Positions 50,421 through 60,039 are shown, counted from the stretch's first letter. The stretch is DNA of 64,000 nt from Tectiglobus sp965215755 (GCA_965215755.1 OZ244119.1:1550001-1614000), one strand, 5' to 3'. Notes: generated from the sequence alone by a model not told the origin. Made by a program: numbers and translations.

Positions 50421-51419
50421 ATGAACTCAATCTGGCTTCCAGATAGAAAAATTGGAAAAACTAAAAAACTTATCTTTGATAGCTCTCAGGTGGACATTGA
50501 CCAGCAAGCGTCTTTGTATATGAACATTAATGTTCATCATATACAATTGAGCTCAGGGCAATTCAGCGGACGAGTTTTCTCTGCTGATCTGGGGCGACTG
50601 TCGATCTATATCGAAAGTCATAACCAAATGGTCGAGAAGCAGATATCAGTTCCACCAAGTTCCTATTGCTTTTTGATGGCCTCGGAAGAGGGCAGTCCGT
50701 TCTATGCGTGCGGCATCGAGATGACAAGGAAGCGGGTGTACGTCATCCCGCCTGGTGGGGGATCGGTCGTGGTCTGTCCGGCAGATAGTAACCTCATGGT
50801 TTTGACCGTGAACCGTAACGCTCTGATCTTCAATGATAGTTTGGTTGTGGATGCGCGTGAGTGGCTGCAGGGGCTCGACCGGCGTGGTGGAATTCTGGAG
50901 TCAGAGCAGCTTGCCGAGCGGTTGCGGTCGCACATCGCGTCTGCGTTGGAAAGTATTAGCCAGTCCACGGCGATTGATGCGCGCGAGATTGTCGACCGGG
51001 CGACCATTTTCAGCATTGCGTCTGCCTTGACGATGGAGGCGCTTCAGACAAAGCCGTTCGATACCTTGCAGAGGCCGGTGTCGTTCGAGCGGTTCTGGCG
51101 GGCGCGTAAGCTCTTGCTGGACAATCTTCGCACTGCCAAGGAGTGTGGTTTGCAGTCGTTGAGCGGCCTTGGTTCGCGGCGCTCGACGGAGCAGGCATTC
51201 TCTGAGCACGTGTTTATGGGGCCACTGTCTTACTACCGCGTCGTCAGATTGCACGATGTGCGACGCAAGTTGATGCAGAAGGGGCGATTGGGGCAAAGCA
51301 TTGGTGACATTGCATCGGAGGAAGGTTTTTGGGATTGGAGCCGGTTCTCGACTTACTATCGCCGGCATTTCGGAGAGCTTCCGTCTGAGACCCGCGGGCG
51401 GGTTGTTGGGAAGGCTTAG
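50421..51419 (+). CDS. AraC family regulator (paralogue 3)
   Basis: A 332-aa protein, the close relative of paralogue 2 but on the other strand. Shared parts are the MNS-W start, the sensor region (HHIQLSSGQFSGRVFSADLG), VYVIPPGGGSVVVCP, and the DNA-binding end SIGDIASEEGFWDWSRFSTY plus FGELPSETR. The frame is open to 50334, yet the paralogue alignment fixes the start at 50421; a Met three codons before is also possible. Both helix pairs are intact. It lies downstream of the interrupted membrane micro-gene. Confidence 0.88.
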   Translation: MNSIWLPDRKIGKTKKLIFDSSQVDIDQQASLYMNINVHHIQLSSGQFSGRVFSADLGRLSIYIESHNQMVEKQISVPPSSYCFLMASEEGSPFYACGIEMTRKRVYVIPPGGGSVVVCPADSNLMVLTVNRNALIFNDSLVVDAREWLQGLDRRGGILESEQLAERLRSHIASALESISQSTAIDAREIVDRATIFSIASALTMEALQTKPFDTLQRPVSFERFWRARKLLLDNLRTAKECGLQSLSGLGSRRSTEQAFSEHVFMGPLSYYRVVRLHDVRRKLMQKGRLGQSIGDIASEEGFWDWSRFSTYYRRHFGELPSETRGRVVGKA

Positions 51420-51855
51420 CGTCGCGCGTGCGCTGGATCAATCGCGACGCAAGGTGAGGTTTGTGCCAAGGCGATTGCGTGGGCGGTAGGGCGTTATTGT
51501 TCTGCGTGGTGGCTACCGGTTTGTGTTGCGACGCTCGAATATCGAACTTCGGGAGCTGCAGTTGATCGGCAACGACATGATCCTGTTGCCCGTCATGCGC
51601 GGAGTTGCTTTGCGGCTGACCGGTGTGCGGCTTGCTCAGACCTGGTGTACACCGCCAACTGATACATTGTGACGTAGCAACTCGGTCAGACCTCAGCAGC
51701 AAAGCCGCTTTGTGCGGTGGATGCATCACTCGTTGATCTGATTGTTCGACACGGATGGCCGCGCGTAAGCGCTGAAAAGATTTACGGATTGCTGGAATTC
51801 GTCTACCCAGCGTAGATGCATTGCCAATTCCAAATCAAACCACTGTTTGTCTTTT
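51420..51855. other. Gap between AraC paralogue 3 and the MFS gene
   Basis: No gene supported on either strand. A minus frame of 161 codons (51244-51729) runs into the AraC gene and has no family resemblance. It may contain remnants, but I see no clear transposase motif. Confidence 0.35.
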
Positions 51856-53280
51856 ATGAGCGCTGATCAGGCCACGGGCGCCGGTGCCGGCCGGCCGCTG
51901 TGGCTGATTCCGCTCGTTGTTGCCGCAGCGCTTTTCATGGAGAACATGGACGCCAGTGTCATTGGCACTGCGTTGCCTGTGATTGCGCGTGATCTCGGTG
52001 AAGATCCTGTTATTTTGAAACTGGCGCTGACAAGCTATCTGCTTTCACTGGCAGTCTTCATTCCGATTAGCGGCTGGTGCGCCGACCGGTTTGGTGCGCG
52101 CCCATTGTTCCAGATTGCGATTTCAATCTTCATTGTGTCGTCACTGTGCTGCGCGCTGGCGAGCAATCTTGTCGAGCTTATTCTGGCGCGCGCGCTACAG
52201 GGCGTTGGGGGTGCCATGATGGTACCTGTCGGGCGCCTGATCCTGCTAAGGTCGGTTCCCAAATCACAAATGGTGCAGGCGATGGCGTACCTGACCATAC
52301 CGGCGTTGTTTGCTCCGATGGTTGGGCCGCCGATTGGTGGATATGTGGCAACGTTTTATGACTGGCGCTGGATCTTCTGGATCAATGTTCCGTTTGGGTT
52401 GTTGGCAATTACGCTTGCCGGACTCTATATGCCGAATGTCAAAGGTGAGCTGACGACGCGACTGGACTGGACTGGCTTTGCGCTCTCCGGCATCGGTCTC
52501 TCGACGTTGATTTTCGGCTTCACGATTGCCGGTCGGGACGCCTTGCCAGCGGCGGTTGCGCCTGCCCTGATTGTTGTCGGGATCAGCATGCTGGCAGGCT
52601 ATGTCTTTCATGCCCGTCGGACCGAGCACCCGATCCTTGACTTGAACCTGCTCAAAGTGGCGACGTTTCACACGAGCGTGGCCGGCGGCGGCATGTTCAG
52701 GCTTGGCATTGGCGCAATCCCGTTCTTGTTGCCCTTGATGCTTCAGGTCGGATTTGGACTAAGTGCACTTGACTCAGGTCTCATCACGTTTGCTAGCGCT
52801 TTCGGGGCCTTGATAATGAAGTTTACAGCGCCGACGATATTGCGGCGCTATGGTTTTCGCCAGGTCCTGACCGTCAATGCCCTGATTTGCGCGGGGTTCC
52901 TTGCGTCGTACTCGCTGTTCACTCCGGAAACATCGCACATTGTGATTGTGTTGGTCCTGCTCGTCGGTGGCTTCTTCCGTTCGTTACAGTTCACGTCTTT
53001 GAATGCTGTGGCCTATTCCGATATTTCCACCGAGATGATGAGCCGGGCGACGGCCCTCGTTGCTGTCGTACAGCAGCTGTTCATTTCCGCTGGAGTGGCG
53101 GTTGGTGCCTTCGCAATTGAGATCTCTCGGTGGTGGCGTGGCGACGTTGAGCTCGCGCCGTCTGATTTCTCGTTTGCATTCTTGGTGATTGCCGCACTTT
53201 CGGCTGCTGCTTCACTCCTGCACTTACGGCTTAGTCCGGATGCAGGCAGTGCCGTTTCGGGGCAGCGATCTGAAAGTTAG
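51856..53280 (+). CDS. MFS transporter, DHA2 (EmrB-like) type
   Basis: A 474-aa permease. The first helix holds MDASVIGTALPVIARDLG, the loop after helix 2 reads GWCADRFGARP (MFS motif A), and helix 5 has PMVGPPIGGYVATFYDWRWIFWIN, the motif C and WRWIF signature of drug-proton antiporters with 14 helices. It probably exports toxic compounds. No membrane-fusion partner or regulator is next to it. The start at the ATG 51856 is preferred to a TTG three codons earlier. The C-terminus is short and polar. Confidence 0.92.
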   Translation: MSADQATGAGAGRPLWLIPLVVAAALFMENMDASVIGTALPVIARDLGEDPVILKLALTSYLLSLAVFIPISGWCADRFGARPLFQIAISIFIVSSLCCALASNLVELILARALQGVGGAMMVPVGRLILLRSVPKSQMVQAMAYLTIPALFAPMVGPPIGGYVATFYDWRWIFWINVPFGLLAITLAGLYMPNVKGELTTRLDWTGFALSGIGLSTLIFGFTIAGRDALPAAVAPALIVVGISMLAGYVFHARRTEHPILDLNLLKVATFHTSVAGGGMFRLGIGAIPFLLPLMLQVGFGLSALDSGLITFASAFGALIMKFTAPTILRRYGFRQVLTVNALICAGFLASYSLFTPETSHIVIVLVLLVGGFFRSLQFTSLNAVAYSDISTEMMSRATALVAVVQQLFISAGVAVGAFAIEISRWWRGDVELAPSDFSFAFLVIAALSAAASLLHLRLSPDAGSAVSGQRSES

Positions 53281-53354
53281 CCGGCGATGGATTTTGTTTT
53301 GCCGCCGTGGCACTGTTGGCGTGTAGATTGCGAAATCGAAGATCGGAAGACACG

Positions 53355-53843
53355 ATGGACACACTCACTGCCGCCGCAGAGGCCGTTGCCGAAAAGCTTA
53401 AAGCGCGCAAGGAAACAATTGCTATTGCTGAGTCATCGGCTGGTGGTTTGATTTCCGCAGCGCTTCTCGCTGTCCCAGGTGCCTCTCGCTATTATCTCTC
53501 AGGAGCTGTTGTCTACACGATGCAGGCGCGCAGCGCTTTAATGGGGATCACTGAGGAGGATATGAAGACCCTTGGTCTCAGGTCATCGAGTGAACCGTAT
53601 GCTGCACTGTTAGCAGATCGGGCGAGGGAGAAGCACGGTGCTACATGGGGCCTCGCTGAAACGGGAGCGGCAGGCCCAACCGGCAATCGCTACGGTGACG
53701 CCGCTGGTCATACCTGCATCGCTGTCTCAGGCCCCAACCCCACTGTCTTGACGCTGGAGACCGGGCTTGATGATCGGGCTGAAAACATGCGCCTGTTCGC
53801 GGCGCGTGCCCTGGCGGCAATCGATGAGGCCCTTGGCGGCTGA
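53355..53843 (+). CDS. CinA C-terminal domain family protein (nicotinamide-nucleotide amidase type)
   Basis: A 162-aa protein of the CinA-C/PncC family, which splits nicotinamide mononucleotide to the carboxylic form in NAD recycling. The active-site segment IAIAESSAGGLISAALLAVPGA matches the family (AESCTGG-L); the usual Cys-Thr is Ser-Ala here, so ESSAGG instead of ESCTGG. TGAAGPTGNRYGDAAG and a C-terminal AARALAAIDEAL helix follow. The frame is open earlier, but MDTLTAAAEAVA at 53355 is the family start. The change in the motif raises some doubt about activity; some family members have this form. Confidence 0.82.
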   Translation: MDTLTAAAEAVAEKLKARKETIAIAESSAGGLISAALLAVPGASRYYLSGAVVYTMQARSALMGITEEDMKTLGLRSSSEPYAALLADRAREKHGATWGLAETGAAGPTGNRYGDAAGHTCIAVSGPNPTVLTLETGLDDRAENMRLFAARALAAIDEALGG

Positions 53844-54173
53844 TGATGTCGCGGAACGGGGCGGAGTTGCTCTGTTCCTGGGCGGCGACAGTCTTTGTGC
53901 TGGCAGTTGAAGCTCCGCGGTCGGTCTCTACGGGATGCACGACGATCTCGACAGAAATTGATGTGGAAAATTGAACGGCTTCCTGCCTCCCGGGCCGGGA
54001 ACATCGATCCAGTGCGTCAGATCACTAGCTTCCAGTAGGTCCATAGCGTATAGAGGCCGCCAGTAAATAATCGAAAGCGCGTCGACTGTTGATGTCTATC
54101 GCGCAGCGAAACCTCGTCCGAACAGTTAGCTGATCACTCGCGGGCGATTGCCAGAACGTAAGATAAAGACCGA
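53844..54173. other. Gap upstream of lysS
   Basis: No gene or repeat seen. The lysS promoter must lie here. No leader peptide or T-box-like structure was evident. Confidence 0.35.
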
Positions 54174-55742
54174 ATGACCATGCAGTTAGAGATCACCGAG
54201 CAAGACATCCAGCGTGTCGAGGAGCAATTTGGCTCTGTCCATGCAGCGTTGCTCACCAACCTCAAAGCCTGGCTTGATGAGGGGGTCAATCCCTATGCGG
54301 TCACCAAATTCGATCGGTCTCACACAGCTGCTGAGCTGCAGGAGCAGTACAAGGATCTCGAGTCCGGCGAACACGCTGGTGTCGATGCGCAGGTGGCAGG
54401 CCGCCTCATGGCGATCCGCAATAGCGGAATGTTCATGGTGCTGCAGGATGCCAGCGGTCGCATTCAGATCTTCAACTATCTCAAGGAGCTGAGCGAAGAG
54501 CAGAAGGTCCGCGTGCAGCGTTTCGATATCGGAGACATCGTTGGTGTCAGCGGTGCTGTCAGGCGAACTCCGCGCGGCGAGCTGACGATCAATGCAGAGC
54601 GGATCGAGCTGATTTCCAAGTGTCTGGATCCGCTGCCTGAGAAGTACCACGGCATCTCTGATCCGGAACTTGAGGCTCGCGAGCGCCACAAGTCGATCGT
54701 ATCCGATGAAACTGTTCGGTCGCGGCTCATTGCTCGCAGTAAGATCATTTCTTCGATGCGCCGGACATTGGATGATCAAGGCTATCTGGAAGTTGAGACG
54801 TCGTTTTTGCACCCAATTGCCGGTGGCGCGAATGCCAAGCCGTTTGTCACGCACCACAACAGTCTCGATATGGATTTGTTTCTGCGGATTGCACCGGAAC
54901 TCTATCTGAAGCGAGTGATCGCGTCCGGCCTGACTGACAAGGTCTACGAGATTGGCAAGAACTTCCGTAATGAAGGTCTATCGTTTAAGCACAACCCGGA
55001 ATTCACCTCACTCGAGGTTTACGTTTCCTACGTCGACTACGAGGAGATGATACGGATTGTCGAGGATGTCATCGTCAATGCCGTCGTCAACGTGACCGGC
55101 GGAGAGACGGAAGTCGAATACGAAGGAACACGGATCAACTTTCAGAAGCCCTGGAAGCGAATGTCGATGGACGGCTTGGTCCTTGAGAAGACCGGCGTCG
55201 ACTTCAAGCAGCTTCAGACAGCCGATGAAGCTCGCGCAGCGGCTGACAAGCTCGGTATCGAGATTTCCAAGGATGCCTCTTGGGGCAAGATTCTGGAGGC
55301 AGTGTTCGAAGAAAAGGTTGAGAGTTCACTCGATCAACCAATTCACGTGACGGATCTGCCGACCGATATTTCACCATTGTCGAAGCCAAGGAATGATGAT
55401 CCGAGGTTCGCGGAGCGCTTTGAGAGCTATATATTTGGCCGCGAGATTGCCAATGCGTTTAGCGAACTGAATGACCCGTTTCTGCAGAACCAATTCTTCC
55501 AGGAGCAGAAGAAGATGCGGCAGAAGGGAGATGAGGAAGCCAGCGAACCGGATGATGATTACGTTCGCGTTCTCGAGTTCGGGCTTCCGGCTGCTGGCGG
55601 GCTGGGCATTGGTATTGACCGGCTGGCCATGTTCCTGACGGATGCGCATCATATTCGCCAAGTTGTGCTGTTTCCAGCTATGCGGCCTCGGCCGGACGCT
55701 CCGCGGTCAATCAGCTCAACGCTGAGTGGCGACGACGACTAA
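54174..55742 (+). CDS. lysS: Lysyl-tRNA synthetase, class II
   Basis: A 522-aa enzyme that charges tRNA-Lys. An OB-fold anticodon domain (about 70-165; VAGRLMAIRNSGMFMVLQDASG) leads to the class II core with motif 2 (GKNFRNEGLSFKHNPEFTSL, about 262-281) and motif 3 (GLGIGIDRLAMFL, about 480-492). HPIAGGANAKPFVTHHN is the usual LysRS segment. Alphaproteobacteria often have the class I enzyme instead, so a class II form deserves a note. It is single, with an upstream gap of 330 bp. Length and motifs are complete. Confidence 0.96.
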   Translation: MTMQLEITEQDIQRVEEQFGSVHAALLTNLKAWLDEGVNPYAVTKFDRSHTAAELQEQYKDLESGEHAGVDAQVAGRLMAIRNSGMFMVLQDASGRIQIFNYLKELSEEQKVRVQRFDIGDIVGVSGAVRRTPRGELTINAERIELISKCLDPLPEKYHGISDPELEARERHKSIVSDETVRSRLIARSKIISSMRRTLDDQGYLEVETSFLHPIAGGANAKPFVTHHNSLDMDLFLRIAPELYLKRVIASGLTDKVYEIGKNFRNEGLSFKHNPEFTSLEVYVSYVDYEEMIRIVEDVIVNAVVNVTGGETEVEYEGTRINFQKPWKRMSMDGLVLEKTGVDFKQLQTADEARAAADKLGIEISKDASWGKILEAVFEEKVESSLDQPIHVTDLPTDISPLSKPRNDDPRFAERFESYIFGREIANAFSELNDPFLQNQFFQEQKKMRQKGDEEASEPDDDYVRVLEFGLPAAGGLGIGIDRLAMFLTDAHHIRQVVLFPAMRPRPDAPRSISSTLSGDDD

Positions 55743-55974
55743 AGCGTGATGCTGAGCGCTGCTGCTTGTTGATCCCGCTGTCGACCGGAGGGGCTTCGGT
55801 ACCTCGTCTGCTGAGCGCTGCCCAAACACTTGAGAGCAAACTAGGCACTGCCACGTGGCTGACAGCTGGTTTCATTGACCGCAGCTGTTTGGCTCGATGT
55901 GCTTGATAGGGCTTCTCGTGACCGCTTGAATTGTGGCACACTCAACTGAACACCATCAGGTCGAGGGCAATTCA

Positions 55975-56403
55975 ATGGCAGAATATCTTCCTAATCCAGA
56001 AGAGTGGGTGCGGAATCAGGTCGAAGTCTACGAAGGCAGCGGCGGAAAGGACGGCGTGGGGCTGCGCGATACCGGCCTGCCTTGTATTATCGTTACGCAC
56101 AAAGGCAACAAGACTGGTGGTATCCGCAAAGTGCCATTGATGCGCGTCAAGGATGGTGACAACTACGTTCTGGTGGCGTCGAAGGGTGGCGCGGAAAAGA
56201 ACCCGGTCTGGGTTTACAATCTGCGGGCCAACCCAGACGTTGAAATTCGGGATGAAACAGCCGTCAAGAAGATGAAGGTGCGCGAAGTCTTTGATGATGC
56301 AGAGCACGCCCGCTTATGGGAACTCGCTGTTGCGGCTTTTCCAAACTACGCCGATTATCAGGCGCGAACGGATCGCAAAATCCCGCTGTTCATTGCCGAA
56401 TAG
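55975..56403 (+). CDS. DUF385/deazaflavin-dependent nitroreductase family protein
   Basis: A 142-aa split-barrel protein. The segment GLPCIIVTHKGNKTGGIRKV followed by PLMRVKDGDNYVLVASKGGAEKNPVWVYNL matches the Ddn/DUF385 family of mycobacteria, where it binds coenzyme F420. Proteobacterial members may use F420, FMN or neither. GAGGG seven bases before the ATG at 55975 sets the start. The next gene, a medium-chain reductase, follows after 14 bp, so they form an operon. The RTDRKIPLFIAE end is typical of the family. Confidence 0.88.
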   Translation: MAEYLPNPEEWVRNQVEVYEGSGGKDGVGLRDTGLPCIIVTHKGNKTGGIRKVPLMRVKDGDNYVLVASKGGAEKNPVWVYNLRANPDVEIRDETAVKKMKVREVFDDAEHARLWELAVAAFPNYADYQARTDRKIPLFIAE

Positions 56404-56417
56404 GTTCAGGAGCAAAG

Positions 56418-57446
56418 ATGACGACACTTCCAGAAACCTATCGGCGCGTTGTTCTAAAAAGCCGGCCGCCGGGTGAACCATCTGAATCCGATTTCGCCAT
56501 TGAAGAAGTTGCGATGCCGGAGATCGGCCCCGGTCAAGTCTTGGTTCGGGTGATCTATCTGTCGCTTGATCCCTATATGCGCGGGCGTATGCGGGATGTG
56601 GCCTCGTACGCACCGCCAGTTGGTCTTGGTGATGTCATGACCGGTGGAACGGTTGGCGAGGTTGTCGTGTCCAAGAACTCGGCATTCCAGGCTGGCGACA
56701 TCGTTGAGGACCGGCTCGGCTGGCAGGAGTATGGCGTCGGCGGTGGTGCATCGATGCGTAAGATAGATCCGTCACTGGCACCGATTTCGACGGCCAATGG
56801 CGTGCTCGGTATGCCGGGGATGACGGCCTATTGCGGCTTGTTCGAGGTTGGTACGCCAAAAGTTGGTGAGACTGTTGTTGTGTCCGCAGCCTCGGGCGCC
56901 GTCGGGCAGGTGGTCGGACAGCTGGCGAAGATGGCGGGTTGCCGGGTCGTTGGCATCGCGGGTGGGCCAGAGAAGTGTGGCTTCGTTCGCGAAGAGCTCG
57001 GCTTCGATGCCTGCATTGACTACAAGGCCGGCGGGGATCTTGGAAGTGCGCTGCGTTCTGAATCTCCAAACGGAGTGGATGTCTACTTTGACAATGTCGG
57101 TGGTGCGATTAGCGATGCCGTGACATTGGAACTCAACATGTGGGCTCGCATTGCTCTTTGCGGTGCGATCTCGCAATACAATGCCTCAGAACCGGAAATG
57201 GCACCTCGTCTGCCGGCGTTCTTTGTTGGCCGAAAAGTGACAATGCGTGGCTTTATTGTTTCTGACTTCGCGCCGAAGTTCGAGCCCGCCCGACGCATCA
57301 TGGGAAAGCTCGTGACCGAGGGACGTCTCAAATATCGAGAGGATATCGTTGACGGTTTAGAGAATGCGCCACGGGCATTCATCGGGCTGTTGCGCGGGGA
57401 GAACTTCGGGAAGCTGCAAATCCGCGTTGGTGCTGAGACCACTTAA
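56418..57446 (+). CDS. NADP-dependent medium-chain reductase (CurA/leukotriene B4 dehydrogenase-like)
   Basis: A 342-aa zinc-free medium-chain reductase that reduces C=C bonds of enones or quinones with NADPH. LSLDPYMRGRM (about 49-59) is the hallmark of this subfamily; VVSAASGAVGQVVGQLAKMAGCRVVGIAGG (split here: AASGAVGQVVGQLA binds NADP) lies near 156-185, and VDVYFDNVGG near 215. The frame is open earlier, but MTTLPETYRRVVL at 56418 is the family start. It is in an operon with the DUF385 gene. Detoxification of reactive carbonyls is a likely role. Confidence 0.92.
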   Translation: MTTLPETYRRVVLKSRPPGEPSESDFAIEEVAMPEIGPGQVLVRVIYLSLDPYMRGRMRDVASYAPPVGLGDVMTGGTVGEVVVSKNSAFQAGDIVEDRLGWQEYGVGGGASMRKIDPSLAPISTANGVLGMPGMTAYCGLFEVGTPKVGETVVVSAASGAVGQVVGQLAKMAGCRVVGIAGGPEKCGFVREELGFDACIDYKAGGDLGSALRSESPNGVDVYFDNVGGAISDAVTLELNMWARIALCGAISQYNASEPEMAPRLPAFFVGRKVTMRGFIVSDFAPKFEPARRIMGKLVTEGRLKYREDIVDGLENAPRAFIGLLRGENFGKLQIRVGAETT

Positions 57447-57505
57447 CCAGCATTGCCGAGCCTTGCTCTCATTCTTCTTTTTGAGTTTGGCTTGGCATTG
57501 AACGA

Positions 57506-58477
57506 TCAGAGCCCGACGACCTCTGCGTATTTGCGCAGCTCTCGCGCGACATCGACGCCACTGGTGCCAAAAATGAAGCCAGTGGCGCCTGCCTCCTTGT
57601 AAGTCTCCAAGCGGGCGCGAAGCTCATCAGGTGTCCCAGTGAATGTCATCTCCTTGGCAGCGCTTGTATCAACGAGATGATCGTGGCCATTTGAAACATC
57701 AAGATTGTGGCCCGTGTGAACGGACAAGTGGCGGATGTGTTCGGGGATCTTCCTTACACTTTCCATCCAGGCTTCGCCGTTTGGCAAGTCAGAAATATTG
57801 TCAGGATCATTGGTGAACTTAAAGTGGTAGGCGAGTGCCATGATTGGCAGTACTGCGGCACGGACGCGGGGGGTGTCGACATCTTCGCTATCATCCAGGA
57901 CAGTGCCGTTGATTGACACAAGACATGTCTCAAAGCCGGGCGCAGGCGCGCCGAGTGAGATCAAGCCATTGGCGACGTCCTTTGCGAGTTGCCGGCCCTT
58001 TGGGCCTTGCGATGCGAGCAGGAACGGCACGTTGATCGGACGCGAGGGAAGTTGGCCTTCTGATGCCAGTAGCTGGGCGAGACCGCCATCAATGTCAACC
58101 ACGTCACCGTTGAGCAGTCCGCGAACCTGTTCGAGATAGCGGCGCATATAGGCAAGCGTCAGTGGCCGTTTGCCCATCCCGGCGCGCCCGGTGAAGCCTG
58201 TGCCGAATCCGGCCTGAACGCGGCCGGGGGCGAGTTGTTCGACGGTGGCGATTGCCGAGGCCTGGGCCATGGGATGACGATAGCTCGGGATGAGTACGGA
58301 TCCGCCGATGCTAATGCGAGATGTGTTTTCGGCAATGCGGGCGAGAGTGATCCAGATGTCGTGACCGAAAGCCGGAATTTCCGGACACCAAACGCTGTCG
58401 TAGCCCAAGTCTTCCGCAAGCTTGGCGTGGGCGACGGTGTCCGGTCCAGGGGGGAGGCGGAAAGCATAGGTTGTCAT
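57506..58477 (-). CDS. Luciferase-like (LLM) flavin-dependent oxidoreductase
   Basis: A 323-aa TIM-barrel oxidoreductase. The start (AFRLPPGPDTVAHAKLAEDLGYDS, split here as LAEDLGYDSVW), ARIAENTSRISIGGSVLIPS and QLAPGRVQAGFGTGF are the family marks; a C-terminal AATGFIFGTSG closes the barrel. Members use FMNH2 or reduced F420. Some of its closest forms are labelled methylene-tetrahydromethanopterin reductase, which is only a family name here. It faces the DUF385-reductase operon from the other strand (convergent), so both flavin or F420 genes lie together. Substrate unknown. Confidence 0.9.
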   Translation of the reverse strand: MTTYAFRLPPGPDTVAHAKLAEDLGYDSVWCPEIPAFGHDIWITLARIAENTSRISIGGSVLIPSYRHPMAQASAIATVEQLAPGRVQAGFGTGFTGRAGMGKRPLTLAYMRRYLEQVRGLLNGDVVDIDGGLAQLLASEGQLPSRPINVPFLLASQGPKGRQLAKDVANGLISLGAPAPGFETCLVSINGTVLDDSEDVDTPRVRAAVLPIMALAYHFKFTNDPDNISDLPNGEAWMESVRKIPEHIRHLSVHTGHNLDVSNGHDHLVDTSAAKEMTFTGTPDELRARLETYKEAGATGFIFGTSGVDVARELRKYAEVVGL

Positions 58478-58746
58478 TGTCGAAATCTCCCCAGAAAAAG
58501 TTTGCGTCAGCGAGTGGTCATCTGTTGTTTGATTGCATTGGCGACCACTACCTACCTGGATTACTGCTGGTTCAATTCAAGCGCCAGTTCTGATGGTGAA
58601 AAACACGTCGGTGATCACTGGCGCATCTCCGATGACCTGTTCCCGGTTTTGGTTGCCGGACAGATCATTATCTTGGCATCATTCTCAAACGGAAATCTTG
58701 AACCGCAAGACGTATTCCCAACGATGGGCAGAGGGGCGCACGCCTA

Positions 58747-59940
58747 ATGGCGAATTCGACAGCGGCAGCACGCACGCTCGTCACGGCGATGTGTTTCATC
58801 ATGGCTATCATGGCGTGGGGCACCGTCTTTTACGGTCATAGTGTTTACATGGACCAACTGATGCGCGACCAGGGTTGGTCTGCGTCGCTGATTTCAAGCG
58901 CCATTCTCGTTTTCTGGATCGCCAGCCTGCCGGGTACATTGTTTGTTGGCGTGCTTGTTGACAGATTTGGTCCTGCGCCGGTGGTCGCCATGGGGGGACT
59001 GTGCATCGGCGGTGGCTTGGCTGCGCTTTCTGAGATCACGACCATCTGGCACCTCTATGCCATCTACGTCACGATGGGTTTTGGCTATCCGGCGTTAGCT
59101 GCTGCCGCGATCAGCCCAACCCTTGTGCCCTGGTTTACAAAAGGCTTTGGTGCGGTTTTGGGCGTAGCGCTGACGGGAGCGAGTGTCGGAGGTGCACTTG
59201 TGCCGGTCTGGCTGGTGCAAAGCTCAGCCACGCGTGGCTTTGACGAAACGGTTATCATTGCAGGCGGCCTCGTTTTATCGATCTCTCTCGGGCTCGCGTC
59301 ATTGTTCCTGATGCTCGGACGACCACAATCCTCGACTGCTGCCACGTCAGATGTGCCAGTGTTTTCAGCCTGGTCGATTCTGAGCCAGAGGAAGTTCTGG
59401 TTGATTGCGGTTGCGGCTGCCTTCGGGCTTGGGGGGCAAGTCGGCTTCCTTGCGCATCAGGTGCCGATGGTTGCGGCGCAGTCTGATCAGCTGACGGCCT
59501 CTTTGACAGTCACAGTCATTGCTATTGCATCAGCGCTAGGGCGCCTGCTTGTCGGTATTGCGAGCCGGTGGTTGACGGTTGGGCGCTTGGCGATGCTGAG
59601 CTATCTGCTCTACGGCACCGGCATTGCCGTTCTAGCGTCTGCACAGGACATCAACTGGATCTTTGCTGGGTGTGCAATCGCGGGGCTTTTTGTTGGGGCA
59701 ATCGTGATGTTGCCACCGATTCTCGTGCGCGAGGTCTATGGTTCGCATGGCTATGGCCGGACCTATGCTATGGTCAACGTTGTGATGTATATTTTTGCCG
59801 GGCTATCGCCCTGGTTCGTTGGCCTCCTGCGCGACATGTCTCCAGACTACACAAGCGGTCTCTGGCTTCTTGTGGCGATGGAGGTCCTTGCGGTGCTGCT
59901 CATTCTGAGGGCGACACAGCACTTCAAGTCAGATGGGTAA
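58747..59940 (+). CDS. MFS transporter (monocarboxylate/oxalate-formate antiporter-like)
   Basis: A 397-aa permease with twelve helices. The first half has GTVFYGHSVYMDQLMRDQGW, typical of MFS members that start with a helix-loop-helix over the substrate, then SLPGTLFVGVLVDRFGPAPV (motif A). The mid-region (FGLGGQVGFLAHQVPMVAAQ) also fits the monocarboxylate-type branch. It precedes a DadA-like flavoprotein by 99 bp on the same strand, so uptake of the amine or amino acid used by that enzyme is possible. Complete in length. Confidence 0.88.
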   Translation: MANSTAAARTLVTAMCFIMAIMAWGTVFYGHSVYMDQLMRDQGWSASLISSAILVFWIASLPGTLFVGVLVDRFGPAPVVAMGGLCIGGGLAALSEITTIWHLYAIYVTMGFGYPALAAAAISPTLVPWFTKGFGAVLGVALTGASVGGALVPVWLVQSSATRGFDETVIIAGGLVLSISLGLASLFLMLGRPQSSTAATSDVPVFSAWSILSQRKFWLIAVAAAFGLGGQVGFLAHQVPMVAAQSDQLTASLTVTVIAIASALGRLLVGIASRWLTVGRLAMLSYLLYGTGIAVLASAQDINWIFAGCAIAGLFVGAIVMLPPILVREVYGSHGYGRTYAMVNVVMYIFAGLSPWFVGLLRDMSPDYTSGLWLLVAMEVLAVLLILRATQHFKSDG

Positions 59941-60039
59941 GCGGACGCGAATGAATTTGCAGATTGCACCGGAGTCGCTGGGGGGGGTGACCGCTCTTGC
60001 TGATTGATTTGATCTCGTGACGGGCATGTGGAGTGTGAG

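Noticed and set aside
51420..51846. Possible transposase remnant
   Set aside because: Short hydrophilic fragments only; no DDE or HTH motif and no terminal inverted repeats.
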